In this document: positions 34,738 through 42,987 of the stretch, piece by piece
Position numbering within the stretch: position 1 is the first letter of the stretch
How the letters are laid out: each line of letters begins with the position of its first letter
Notes under the pieces: generated by a model
Seen by the model: the letters and a program-made list of their open reading frames with translations, nothing else
Database searches by the model: none
What the model was told of the DNA's origin: nothing
Source of the DNA: Cupriavidus lacunae
GTDB lineage: Bacteria > Pseudomonadota > Gammaproteobacteria > Burkholderiales > Burkholderiaceae
NCBI RefSeq assembly: GCF_003353055.1
Contig: NZ_QKWJ01000040.1
Location: 1-62,643 of the forward strand
Length of the DNA: 62,643 bases
Direction of reading: 5' to 3'
Made by a program: the position numbers and the translations under genes

Positions 34738-35826
34738 ATGGCGGCCTACGCCTATACCGGATGCCGGACATCACGCGCACGCGCGGCGCGAGGCCAGGGC
34801 ATAGAGGTCTGGTCCGTGGACAATGCAGGAAGCTGGCGCCATGTGCAGCGCCTGGACGGTCTGGTGAATCCGTCCTACCTGCTGGTGGACCGGCACCGCG
34901 AGGTCCTGTACGCCGTGCACGGCGATGAGGACTACGTCAGCGCCTTCACCATCAACCCGCGCAACGGGATGCTGGCGCTGCTGAACCGGCAGAGCACCGA
35001 AGGCAGGAATCCGGTCCATCTCTGCCTGACCCGGGAGGCCGACTTCCTGGTGATCGCAAACTACGCGACTGGCACGGCGGCCGCCCTGCCAGTCCGGCAC
35101 GACGGTTCGCTCGTGCCCGTGGCCAATCTGCTCCGTTTCGAGGGCCACCCCGGTCCACGCGGCGCGGACCAGCGCGGGCCACACCCGCATCAGGCGCTGC
35201 GCGTCCCGCATACCAATCGACTGATCTTTCCCGACAAAGGCTGCGACCTTGTCCGGATAGTCGACTTCGATGCATCGCAAGGCCAATGGGTGGCCGGGTC
35301 GCAGACGTGGATCCAGGCCCGGCCCGGATCAGGCCCGCGCCATGCGGTATTGAGCGCTGACGGCGAACTGCTTTACGTGGTCAACGAACTTGACTCGACC
35401 CTGGCGACTTATTCGTTGGACTCTGAAGGCGGATGCCGGTTGCTGCACCTTTGTCCGCTGCTGCCTGTGGATTTCCAGCGGCATAACCAAGCTGCGGGCA
35501 TCGTGCTGGATGAGGGCGGCCGCCGCATCATCGTGAGCAATCGCGGGCACGACAGCCTTGCCGTGATGGCGCTCGACAGTGCGACGGGCGTGCCCTTGCG
35601 GACGCATTGGGTTTCGACGCAGGGAAGGACGCCGCGCTTTATCACGACCGATCCTTCCGGCTGCGACCTCATAGTGGCCAACGAGGACTCGGACACCATC
35701 AAGGCGTTCGCGCTGCGTGGCATGCCAGGGCAGTCCGCCGGGGGCTTGCCGCGGACGCTCGCCGAAACCGGAAGCCCGACATGCGTGGCGTTCTACAGTG
35801 CCGATTGCCGTACTGACGCTCACTAG
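34738..35826 (+). CDS. Lactonase family beta-propeller protein
   Basis: This 362-residue seven-bladed propeller is of the 6-phosphogluconolactonase (YbhE)/carboxymuconate-cyclase family. The blades show the repeated pattern NPSYLLVDRHREVLYAVHG, GSGPRHAVLSADGELLYVVN, DEGGRRIIVSNRGHDSLAVM and RTPRFITTDPSGCDLIVANE. A GPHPHQ motif, usual near the active centre, is present. GGGAGGCAAG precedes the ATG at 34738. It is divergent from the Bug gene. It would open a sugar-acid or carboxylic-acid lactone, possibly the entry step of the same pathway. Confidence 0.88.
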   Translation: MAAYAYTGCRTSRARAARGQGIEVWSVDNAGSWRHVQRLDGLVNPSYLLVDRHREVLYAVHGDEDYVSAFTINPRNGMLALLNRQSTEGRNPVHLCLTREADFLVIANYATGTAAALPVRHDGSLVPVANLLRFEGHPGPRGADQRGPHPHQALRVPHTNRLIFPDKGCDLVRIVDFDASQGQWVAGSQTWIQARPGSGPRHAVLSADGELLYVVNELDSTLATYSLDSEGGCRLLHLCPLLPVDFQRHNQAAGIVLDEGGRRIIVSNRGHDSLAVMALDSATGVPLRTHWVSTQGRTPRFITTDPSGCDLIVANEDSDTIKAFALRGMPGQSAGGLPRTLAETGSPTCVAFYSADCRTDAH

Positions 35827-35865
35827 GGCGCCGTAGCCGGAGTGATCGCCAGCCCAATGCAGCGC

Positions 35866-36384
35866 CTACTTGCTGCCGTCGCGCGCATCCCCACCAAGCG
35901 GATCGACGATGATCATGGTGCGGTCCAGGACGCCCCGGTCGTCAAAGTACGCGCTGAAGTGCGCCGGCTGATACGCGCCGGCGTAGAGCCGGTAGGACCA
36001 CGCCTCGCGTTTCATCAAGGGGTAGTACTCGACCGGCTCGCGCGGCTTGCCGAAGCGCTCGGCAACGTCCTGCTTGGTCCAGACGCCAGGGCGGGCCTCA
36101 TAGATCTCCTTCTCGGTCAGCATCTGGCGGAAGTTGGTCAGCTTGCCGCCGGCGTCGAAGTCCGCCGCGTAGACCTCGAAGCCCAGCGGCTGCTTCGAGT
36201 AGATCCACCGGCTGGTGCCGTTGGCGAGCTGGTAGGTCTCGGATGGGGCGCCGAAGGTATCGCGCACGGCGCTTTGCGGGCTGCCGATCATCTTCTGGGC
36301 GGTTTCCACGGGCTGGAGCGTGGCACAAGCGCACAGCAGGGTTGCCGCTGTGGCGGCCAGCCAGACGGACAGGCGATGGCGCAT
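35866..36384 (-). CDS. Outer-membrane lipoprotein, BamE/OmlA-like
   Basis: This 172-residue protein has a lipoprotein signal (ATLLCACATLQP, lipidated Cys in the second position of CAC). The mature part has two SmpA/BamE-like units: GSPQSAVRDTFGAPSETYQL followed by SRWIYS, then WTKQDVAERFGKPREPVEYY followed by EAWSYR. The G-x-P and W-x-Y motifs are typical. It is probably a small outer-membrane-associated lipoprotein; a link with the BAM complex is not shown. Confidence 0.8.
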   Translation of the reverse strand: MRHRLSVWLAATAATLLCACATLQPVETAQKMIGSPQSAVRDTFGAPSETYQLANGTSRWIYSKQPLGFEVYAADFDAGGKLTNFRQMLTEKEIYEARPGVWTKQDVAERFGKPREPVEYYPLMKREAWSYRLYAGAYQPAHFSAYFDDRGVLDRTMIIVDPLGGDARDGSK

Positions 36385-36468
36385 GATCGATCTCCGGAAA
36401 GTGCGGCGGATGCGAACTAGTTCAGCATAGCTTACGGCGCGCGGGGCGGCGTGTCGCCCCGGCGCTGC

Positions 36469-37506
36469 CTACCCGGCCTGCTTGCGGAACGCCCAGCGCC
36501 CGGCCAGCACCGTGAAGCTGGCCACCAGCGCCACCAGCACCCAAAAGCCGTGCGGGTGATCCGCCAGCGGAATGCCGCCCACGTTCATGCCGAAGAAGCC
36601 GGCCACGATGTTGATCGGGAGTGCCAGTACCGTTACCAGCGTCAGCGTGAACAACGTGCGGTTGGTCTGCTCGTTGAGCTTGGCGGCGATTTCTTCCTGC
36701 AACAGCTTGATGCGTTCGACCAACGCGGCCAGGTCGTTGAGCACGAGGGAGAATTCCTCGGTCGATTCACGCAGCTCCTGCAAGTCCGTTTCCTGCAGCC
36801 AGGCCGGCGGCCGGTTGAGCAGGCGGAAGAGGGCGCCGGGCTCGGGCGCCAGCAGTCGCTGCAGCCGCACCAGCCCGCGCCGCATCGAACCCAGGTCGGC
36901 CCGGTTGCCTTGCAGGCGCTGCGACAACAACTGGTCCTCGATCTGGTCGACGTTCACGCCAGTCTCGCGCACGATCTGCACCAGCACGTCGGCCTGGTCG
37001 CGCAACAGGTGCACCACCAGGTCCAGCGGCGAGCGGAAGGACTCGCCGCGCCGCACCGCCTCGCGCAGCCGGTCCACGGAGCGCAGCGGCCGGGCGCGGG
37101 CCGTCACCAGCAGGCGGTGGTCGGCGTGGGCCCACAAGGTGGAGATGTCCGTGGACGTGACGCCGAAGTTGTAGATCACGTCGTTGACGACGGCCAGCAA
37201 TGCGGCGTCCAGGCGTTCGATCCGCGTTGAGCGGGAGCCTTGCCGCAGGGCCTCGAAGAATTCTTCGGGCAGGGTAAGCTGGCCCTTCATCCAGCGTTCG
37301 CAGGCGCTGTGCGACAGGTTGAAGTGCAGCCACAGGAAGGGGCGATGATGCGCTTGGTCCGGCGGCGCCGACGGATTCTGCCGCAGCCACGCGGCCGCGG
37401 CATGGGAATCAATTTCGCGCACCGGCGCGCCGGGCTCGAACAGGAACCCGCTGACCAGACCGACCGGGTCCGAGCCATAGCCCGACTCGACAATGCCCGC
37501 TTGCAT
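36469..37506 (-). CDS. CorA/ZntB-family metal transporter
   Basis: This 345-residue protein has a large soluble N-domain and two C-terminal helices. The first helix ends in the pore signature FFGMNVGGIP (GMN), and the second (GFWVLVALVASFTVLAGRWAF) precedes a basic tail. The GMN-V-GG-P form is nearer ZntB, a zinc transporter, than CorA, where the loop reads GMNFxxMPE. The start at 37506 is supported by GGAGGAAG; the open frame upstream to 37659 is non-coding. Confidence 0.9.
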   Translation of the reverse strand: MQAGIVESGYGSDPVGLVSGFLFEPGAPVREIDSHAAAAWLRQNPSAPPDQAHHRPFLWLHFNLSHSACERWMKGQLTLPEEFFEALRQGSRSTRIERLDAALLAVVNDVIYNFGVTSTDISTLWAHADHRLLVTARARPLRSVDRLREAVRRGESFRSPLDLVVHLLRDQADVLVQIVRETGVNVDQIEDQLLSQRLQGNRADLGSMRRGLVRLQRLLAPEPGALFRLLNRPPAWLQETDLQELRESTEEFSLVLNDLAALVERIKLLQEEIAAKLNEQTNRTLFTLTLVTVLALPINIVAGFFGMNVGGIPLADHPHGFWVLVALVASFTVLAGRWAFRKQAG

Positions 37507-37616
37507 GCAAACTTCCTCCCCATCCAATGTGCCTCGCGTGACGTTAGCACACCACTGTGATGGTTGAGGAATGCAGCATCGGCGTCGAGGATATCCCGTT
37601 GGTAGCAGGCCGGCGG

Positions 37617-39380
37617 CTACCAGCCAAAACGATAGTCCCTGGTCGGATGCAGCCACCACTTGCCGTTGCCGGGCAGTTCCAGCACCTGGTGGTGATACTT
37701 CAGCAACGTGGGCCGGTGGCTGACGCTGACCAGCGTGGCCTGCATGCCGGCCAGCAACTGATACAGGGCTTCCTCATTGCTGATATCCAGGGCGCTGGTG
37801 GCCTCGTCCAGCATCACATAGCGCGGCTTTGCGAGCAGCACGCGCGCGATGGTCAGCCGCTGTTGTTCGCCAAGCGACAGTACTTTGCTCCAGTCCACTT
37901 CCGTGTCCAGGCCGCCGAACCTGCCGGCGATGTCGCGCAGGTTGACCGTCTCCAGCAGTTGTACAAGCTCATCGTCAGGAACCTGCCGGCCAAGGTGGTT
38001 CGGGTATAGCAGCTGGCTGCGCAGGCTGCCGACCACCATGTATGGGTGCTGCGGCAGGAACAGCATCTCCTGCGGCGTTGGCCGCACGATGCAGCCCGTG
38101 CCGCTGTTCCACAATCCGGCGATGGCGCGCATCAGGGAACTCTTGCCCCCGCCGCTGGCGCCGACGATGAGAAGCCCTTCGCCCGGGTTGACCGACACAC
38201 TGAGGTCGGTGACCAGCGTTCGCTCCTGGTTCGGCGTTTGCAGGGTGACGTGTTCCAGCGCCAGGCGGGAATCATGGATGGATTCGATCGTGCTGGCTGG
38301 CTTTGGCGATGCAGTTGCCTTGCCGGTCAGGGTACTGGCGAACGTGTCCAGGCGGTCCAGGCCTGCCACGAACCGGCTCAGGTCTTCAAAGTTGTCGACG
38401 ATCACCGTCAGTGCGTTCAGCACGGCGGCAAACGCGCCGGCGGCGCGGATCGCGCTGCCGACCTCCAGTTCGCCATCCAGCACACGTGAGGCGACGATGG
38501 CGCTGGGCAGCAGAATGGTCAGGAAACCATACCCATACTGGAACATATTCAGGCCCAGCTGCCACCTGATGAGCCTGTTGAAGTTCTGGAACGCCCTGGT
38601 AAAACGGCCCTGCACGTGCGCAGACTCCTGCGGTTCACCCCGATAGAACGCGATGGACTCGGCGTGCTCGCGAACCCGGATCAGGCTGAAGCGGAAATCC
38701 GCCTCGCGCTTCAGTTGAAAGAAGTTCAGCCCGATCAGCACGCGCCCGAAGAAGTAAACCGATACAAAGGTGCCGGCGATGGCATAGACCACCAGGAAGT
38801 AGACCAGCTCCCTGGAGATCAGCCAAAGGACGGCGCTGAAGGCAATGAGCTGCAGCAGCGCGCCGATGCCGATCGACAGGAAGAAGAGGGATTGCCGAGT
38901 AAAGGTATTGATGTCCTCGGCAATCCGCTGGTCGGGGTTGTCGATCGTGGCATCCGAGTTGAGTTTGTAGAAAATGCGGTTCTTGAAATACCCGTCCAGG
39001 TAATGGTGGGTCATCCAGCGCCGCCAGAGCAGGCCCAGCCTGTTTCGGATGTAGTGGTAGACCGCGTAGAGGGGGATCGCGACGATCAGGATGAGCAGGC
39101 ACGACCGGATCGAGGCCCAGAAGCGGTCAGCATCCCCGGCTGCCAATGCCGAGGTGAATTCACCGGTCTGTTCGTTGATCAGTACCTCGGCCTGGGTCTG
39201 GCCCAACAGGAGCAGGACCAGCAGCAACAGCAAGCCGGCGGCCTTCCATCGTTCCTGCGAAACCCAGTAAGGTTTTGCAATGACCCAGAAGCGGGTCCAC
39301 ACGTGCCGGGTGGAGGTGGCGATGCGTTCCCTTCGGGCCGAAGTGCGGTCGGCGATCTGCGGCTCTGGCACGGCGCTCAT
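37617..39380 (-). CDS. SbmA/BacA-type ABC transporter (membrane plus ATPase)
   Basis: This 587-residue half-transporter has an N-terminal ABC_membrane_2 domain (DIDNPDQRIAED-like motif seen as TIDNPDQRIAEDINTFTRQS) with about six helices. The C-terminal ATPase has Walker A GASGGGKSSLMRA, signature LSLGEQQRLTIARVLL and Walker B YVMLDEATSALD. It resembles YddA and the human ABCD family; relatives move fatty acyl groups, cobalamin or peptides. Transport direction and cargo are unknown. It is monocistronic, upstream of the ZntB-like gene on the same strand. Confidence 0.88.
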   Translation of the reverse strand: MSAVPEPQIADRTSARRERIATSTRHVWTRFWVIAKPYWVSQERWKAAGLLLLLVLLLLGQTQAEVLINEQTGEFTSALAAGDADRFWASIRSCLLILIVAIPLYAVYHYIRNRLGLLWRRWMTHHYLDGYFKNRIFYKLNSDATIDNPDQRIAEDINTFTRQSLFFLSIGIGALLQLIAFSAVLWLISRELVYFLVVYAIAGTFVSVYFFGRVLIGLNFFQLKREADFRFSLIRVREHAESIAFYRGEPQESAHVQGRFTRAFQNFNRLIRWQLGLNMFQYGYGFLTILLPSAIVASRVLDGELEVGSAIRAAGAFAAVLNALTVIVDNFEDLSRFVAGLDRLDTFASTLTGKATASPKPASTIESIHDSRLALEHVTLQTPNQERTLVTDLSVSVNPGEGLLIVGASGGGKSSLMRAIAGLWNSGTGCIVRPTPQEMLFLPQHPYMVVGSLRSQLLYPNHLGRQVPDDELVQLLETVNLRDIAGRFGGLDTEVDWSKVLSLGEQQRLTIARVLLAKPRYVMLDEATSALDISNEEALYQLLAGMQATLVSVSHRPTLLKYHHQVLELPGNGKWWLHPTRDYRFGW

Positions 39381-39673
39381 GATCCACCTCCCCGGCGCTG
39401 AGCGGATTGCGTACGCGTCACATGGGATCCCGACGTCGCCAGACTGGCGGGCGTCGGAAAATCACTCTTGAAATATAGCCAGCAAAAACGGTGCCCGGCT
39501 ATTTCGCGCAAGTGACAGCGCCGCTTTTTTGTCGAGGTCGGCCGCGCGCGGCGGTGATGACGATGACGACGCAGATGGGAGGTGATTGGCTATGTCCGTC
39601 CGGCGCCTGGGGTGGCGCCGTCCATGGAAGACCGGGCCGGATCGATGCAGTGGCCGAAGCTACAGCTATCGGT

Positions 39674-40093
39674 TCATGCCGCTTCGCTCTTGTTCGCTTT
39701 TGCCCGAGTCCCCGCAGGCGCCTTCTTCTTCAGCTTGCTCTGGTTGAATGCAATCGCGGCGCGGACCAGGTTCTTCAGCGCGCGCGTGTTGACCTTGTCG
39801 CCCTCGAGCAGATCGATCGCTCGCCACTTGTTGCCGTCGAGGCCGGCGTTGAAGAGGTTATCTGGATCCGGCAGGCTGGCCCCGTTGGTGAAGGTGACCT
39901 TCACCTTCCCCTTGTGGGCGTTGGCGACGGCGATCATGCCGTCGCGAGACCACACCGGGCTGCCCATCCATTTCCATTCCTCGACGATCTCGCCGTCGGC
40001 CTCAAGGAAGGTCTTGCGCAGGCTGGCCAGGGTCTTGCCGCGCCAGTCCGTGAGTCCTGCGATCAGCTCGTCGATACGTTCGGACGGATTCAT
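39674..40093 (-). CDS. DUF1801 domain protein
   Basis: This 139-residue protein begins MNPSERIDELIAGLTDWRGK and carries the DUF1801 core EEWKWMGSPVWSRDGMIAVA and KVKVTFTNGASLPDPDNLFN. Its Lys/Ala-rich tail is characteristic of longer members. It is the third gene of an ArsR-SRPBCC-DUF1801 row, a combination seen repeatedly in proteobacteria. The function of the family is unknown. Confidence 0.88.
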   Translation of the reverse strand: MNPSERIDELIAGLTDWRGKTLASLRKTFLEADGEIVEEWKWMGSPVWSRDGMIAVANAHKGKVKVTFTNGASLPDPDNLFNAGLDGNKWRAIDLLEGDKVNTRALKNLVRAAIAFNQSKLKKKAPAGTRAKANKSEAA

Positions 40094-40135
40094 CGATGCT
40101 TGTTCCTTGAATGGTTCTCGCCGGAGGTTCGGCCA

Positions 40136-40546
40136 TCATTCGATGCGCGCCAATACCTGTTCCAGGGCGGTGAAGAACTGCGGCCATCCGCCCTTGGCGC
40201 CCTGGTAGGCCTGGCGCTGATCGGGGCGGAAGCCCGCTTGCTCCATGCGCAGCAGGGTGCCGGTGCCCGTAGGGGTAAGCGTCCAGGTGACGACGCTTTC
40301 GAGACCATACGCGTCCCACGTGTAAGTCAGCGTCTTGTGCGGCTCGACTGCCAGGACCAGGCAATCCACGGCGCCCCAGTCCGCGCTCAGCTTGAAGCGG
40401 TGGTCCACGACAGGCTGGAAGTCGTTCGCCATCAGCCATTCCTGGATCAGCTGCGGTTGCGTGAGCGCGCGCCAGATCTTCTCCGGCGGATGAGGCAGGT
40501 CACGTTCGACCACGACGGAAAGCGTTTCGTCCGATGCTTTGTTCAT
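40136..40546 (-). CDS. SRPBCC (AHSA1-like) ligand-binding protein
   Basis: This 136-residue START/AHSA1-fold protein opens ETLSVVVERDLPHPPEKIWR ALTQP in family style, with WGAVDCLVLAVEPHKTLTYT and WTLTPTGTGTLLRMEQAGF further on. It overlaps the ArsR gene start-to-stop by 4 bases, so the two are translationally coupled. In such pairs the ArsR repressor may respond to a ligand handled by the SRPBCC protein. No enzymatic residues can be named. Confidence 0.88.
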   Translation of the reverse strand: MNKASDETLSVVVERDLPHPPEKIWRALTQPQLIQEWLMANDFQPVVDHRFKLSADWGAVDCLVLAVEPHKTLTYTWDAYGLESVVTWTLTPTGTGTLLRMEQAGFRPDQRQAYQGAKGGWPQFFTALEQVLARIE

Positions 40547-40866
40547 TGATCCATCCTCTTTAGCAGGTCTTCGAGACGATCGAACCGGCTTTGCCAGAAG
40601 CCGGCCATCTGGCTGGTCCAGTCGATCAGCGGAGCCAGGGCGCCGAGCTGGGCGCTATAGTGCGTCTGGCGGCCTTCGTGGCGGTCGCGCACCAGGCCGG
40701 CTTGCTTCAGGACCCCGAGATGCTTGGAGACGGCCGGCTGCGAAATGCCGGCCCGTGCCGTCAGTGCCCCCACGGTCTGCTCTCCGTCGCGGCACAGCCG
40801 CTCGAAGATGGCCCGCCGGGTCGGGTCGCCGAGCGTTCTGAAAAGCACGTCGTGAGCGTTCGGCAT
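40543..40866 (-). CDS. ArsR-family (SdpR-like) repressor
   Basis: This 107-residue winged helix has TLGDPTRRAIFERLCRDGEQ at its start and the recognition region AGISQPAVSKHLGVLKQAGL, then RHEGRQTHYS as the wing. There is no CxC or C-terminal metal-binding cluster, which points to the non-metal SdpR/autorepressor branch. It is the first gene of the SRPBCC-DUF1801 operon and probably represses it. Confidence 0.9.
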   Translation of the reverse strand: MPNAHDVLFRTLGDPTRRAIFERLCRDGEQTVGALTARAGISQPAVSKHLGVLKQAGLVRDRHEGRQTHYSAQLGALAPLIDWTSQMAGFWQSRFDRLEDLLKRMDQ

Positions 40867-41076
40867 CTTGCATTGATAACTGGCTGGCTATGGATTTACA
40901 TATAAGCAGCCGGGTGTGTGGAAGTCAAGAAAGAAACAATCGTTTCTAGCCTGCGTGGGACTTATGGCACCGATCCGGGGCGGTGTACTGCGGGGGATAA
41001 CATAGCTTTCGAGTTATGCATCATCCCTCGGGCGCAATTCAGTGGGTCCAGCTGAATTACGCAGTGCCTCTCCCGC

Positions 41077-41355
41077 TTATGGCAAATGCCTGCCTGGCAA
41101 TGTCGGTACGGGTCCGTGCCCGCCGGTCGGGCGCGCGGCATGCTGGTTGGCGCTCTGCCGGGGGCCTTTGTCCGGCTTTGACGAATCAAGTCTGAGGCCT
41201 TCGGCTCGGCCATTGATGCGGTGCGTCGGGCCGGAGAATGCGCCGATCCTGACTTCCTCACCCATTCCACCCACAACATGCTGCGCGAGAGCAGCGCCCG
41301 AGACGGCAGTCAGCATGGCCATGGCCATCAGGGGGATCGGGTGGAGGATTTTCAT
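41077..41355 (-). CDS. Small secreted hypothetical protein
   Basis: A 92-residue product with a standard signal peptide (MKILHPIPLMAMAMLTAVSG, cleavage near ALA-QH) and a short mature part with GGMGEEVRIGAFSGPTHRIN. The Gly/His/Pro-rich remainder shows no known domain. AGGAAG precedes the ATG at 41355 at 11 bases. It lies downstream of nothing obvious and may be monocistronic. Confidence 0.55.
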   Translation of the reverse strand: MKILHPIPLMAMAMLTAVSGAALAQHVVGGMGEEVRIGAFSGPTHRINGRAEGLRLDSSKPDKGPRQSANQHAARPTGGHGPVPTLPGRHLP

Positions 41356-41445
41356 GGGCGCCTGCTTCCTGTTTTGTAAGGCCCGGGGGCCATCAATAAG
41401 GCAGGGAGCATAATTCAACCGGATGTCCGGGTATGTAAGCTATTG

Positions 41446-42987
41446 TTAATGGCCGGCCGCGCCAACCGACCCGGTTGCCAGCGCCAATGTCGCCGCTGCG
41501 GCCAACGCCCCGTTATAGGCGTCGGCTGACGCATTCCGTGCCAGCAGCAACTGGTTCTGCGCCAGATTGGCTTCGGTGACAGTCCCCACGCCCTTGCTAT
41601 AGGCGGCGAAGGCCGCGTCATAGGTGGTCTGCGCCGCCTCGGCCAGTGCGCTGGCCGCATCGTAGGCGGCCAGGCTCGATTCAAGCGCGCTCTGGCTGAC
41701 CACGACCTGCCGCACGGATTCTTCCTTGGCGCGCGTCAGCCTGGCCGATGCACTGTCGGCATCGTTGCGCGCCTGCGCCAGCACCGCCGAGCGCACCCCG
41801 CCGTCGTAGATCGGCACGGTCACGCCCAGGAACACGCTGGCGCCGTAGCGGTAGCCGTTCAGGTTGACGGTGGGCGGCTGCTGGCCGATCGGCGGAATCG
41901 CGGTGATGGCCGAACCGCCGGACGCATACGACGTGAATGCCGACAGGAATACCTTCGGCATGTAGCCGGCCTCGGCGGCCTTTACCCTGGCCTGGCTGGC
42001 GCGTTCCACGGCATAGGCTGCCAGCACGTCAGGCCGGCTCGCAATCGCACGTTCGACGATCTGCTCGATCGAGCCGCGCATGGCCGGCGACAGGGGCCGT
42101 GCCGGCATCTCGACAATGCGGGGTTTGGAAAGCGGGGAGATGCCGATGGCCGTGACCAGTGCTAGGTAGGCATCGGTCTCGGCGCCTTGCGCCTGCACCG
42201 TGGCCAGGTTAGTCTGCGCACGATTCTGGGTGGCCTGGGCGACCTCCACCACGGTGCCGATGCCGCGCTGGTAGCGCGACCTGGCGGCGGCAAGCACGGC
42301 ATCGGCATTGCGCATCGCCTGTTGCACGGTGGTGGCGCGCGAACGCGCGGCCTGGTAGCGATAAAACGCGATGCTGACTTCGTGGATGATCTTCTGGTGT
42401 ACCGCGGTAAAGCCAATGTTCGCGGCAACTGACACCTGTTCCGCGGCATCGACAATGCCCGCGCGCTCGCCGAAATCGAACAGCAGCCACTGCAGCGACA
42501 GTACCGAGACCGTGCCATGGGTCGACGTGTTGGCGCCCAGCGTGCCCAGCGCCGTGGACGTGGCGCTATGTCCGTTCTGGTAGCCGCCCATCGCCGCCGC
42601 GGAGATGTACGGCAGGTAGCTGCTCCTGGCGATGCCGGCGGCCAGTGCGGCATTGCGCGCGTCGTTCCAGGCAATGCGGGTCAGCGGATTGGTGGACTCG
42701 GCCAGGTCGATCAGTTCGGGCAGCGTGTAGGCGTGTGTGGCGTCGAGTGCTGCAGGCGGGGACACGAACGCCAGCGCGGTATTGGCCGGCAGCGTGTAGT
42801 CGGATGGCCGGATTGCCGGCGCCGGCTTGCTGGCCGCGCCCGGCACGATCTCGCCGGACGCGGTGGTCTCGGGCTGCCAGGGCCGGTCGGAGGCCGGCGG
42901 GGCCAGGTCGAGCGACGCGGTGGCACATCCGGCCAGCGTCACGACGGCCAGTGTCAGCGGGATCGCCTGCGAATCAGGTTTGTGCAT
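41446..42987 (-). CDS. Outer-membrane efflux lipoprotein (NodT/OprM type)
   Basis: This 513-residue TolC-family protein has a lipoprotein signal (LAVVTLAGCATASLDLAPP, Cys21). Two OEP repeats follow, with YTLPELIDLAESTNPLTRIA and the usual second-repeat start after RPDVLAAYAVERASQARVKA. It is the last gene of a four-gene minus-strand operon and overlaps the FUSC gene by 14 bases, which fixes the start at 42987 despite a weak ribosome site. It would form the exit duct of an AaeAB-like pump. A truncated paralogue lies at 59472-59678. Confidence 0.92.
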   Translation of the reverse strand: MHKPDSQAIPLTLAVVTLAGCATASLDLAPPASDRPWQPETTASGEIVPGAASKPAPAIRPSDYTLPANTALAFVSPPAALDATHAYTLPELIDLAESTNPLTRIAWNDARNAALAAGIARSSYLPYISAAAMGGYQNGHSATSTALGTLGANTSTHGTVSVLSLQWLLFDFGERAGIVDAAEQVSVAANIGFTAVHQKIIHEVSIAFYRYQAARSRATTVQQAMRNADAVLAAARSRYQRGIGTVVEVAQATQNRAQTNLATVQAQGAETDAYLALVTAIGISPLSKPRIVEMPARPLSPAMRGSIEQIVERAIASRPDVLAAYAVERASQARVKAAEAGYMPKVFLSAFTSYASGGSAITAIPPIGQQPPTVNLNGYRYGASVFLGVTVPIYDGGVRSAVLAQARNDADSASARLTRAKEESVRQVVVSQSALESSLAAYDAASALAEAAQTTYDAAFAAYSKGVGTVTEANLAQNQLLLARNASADAYNGALAAAATLALATGSVGAAGH

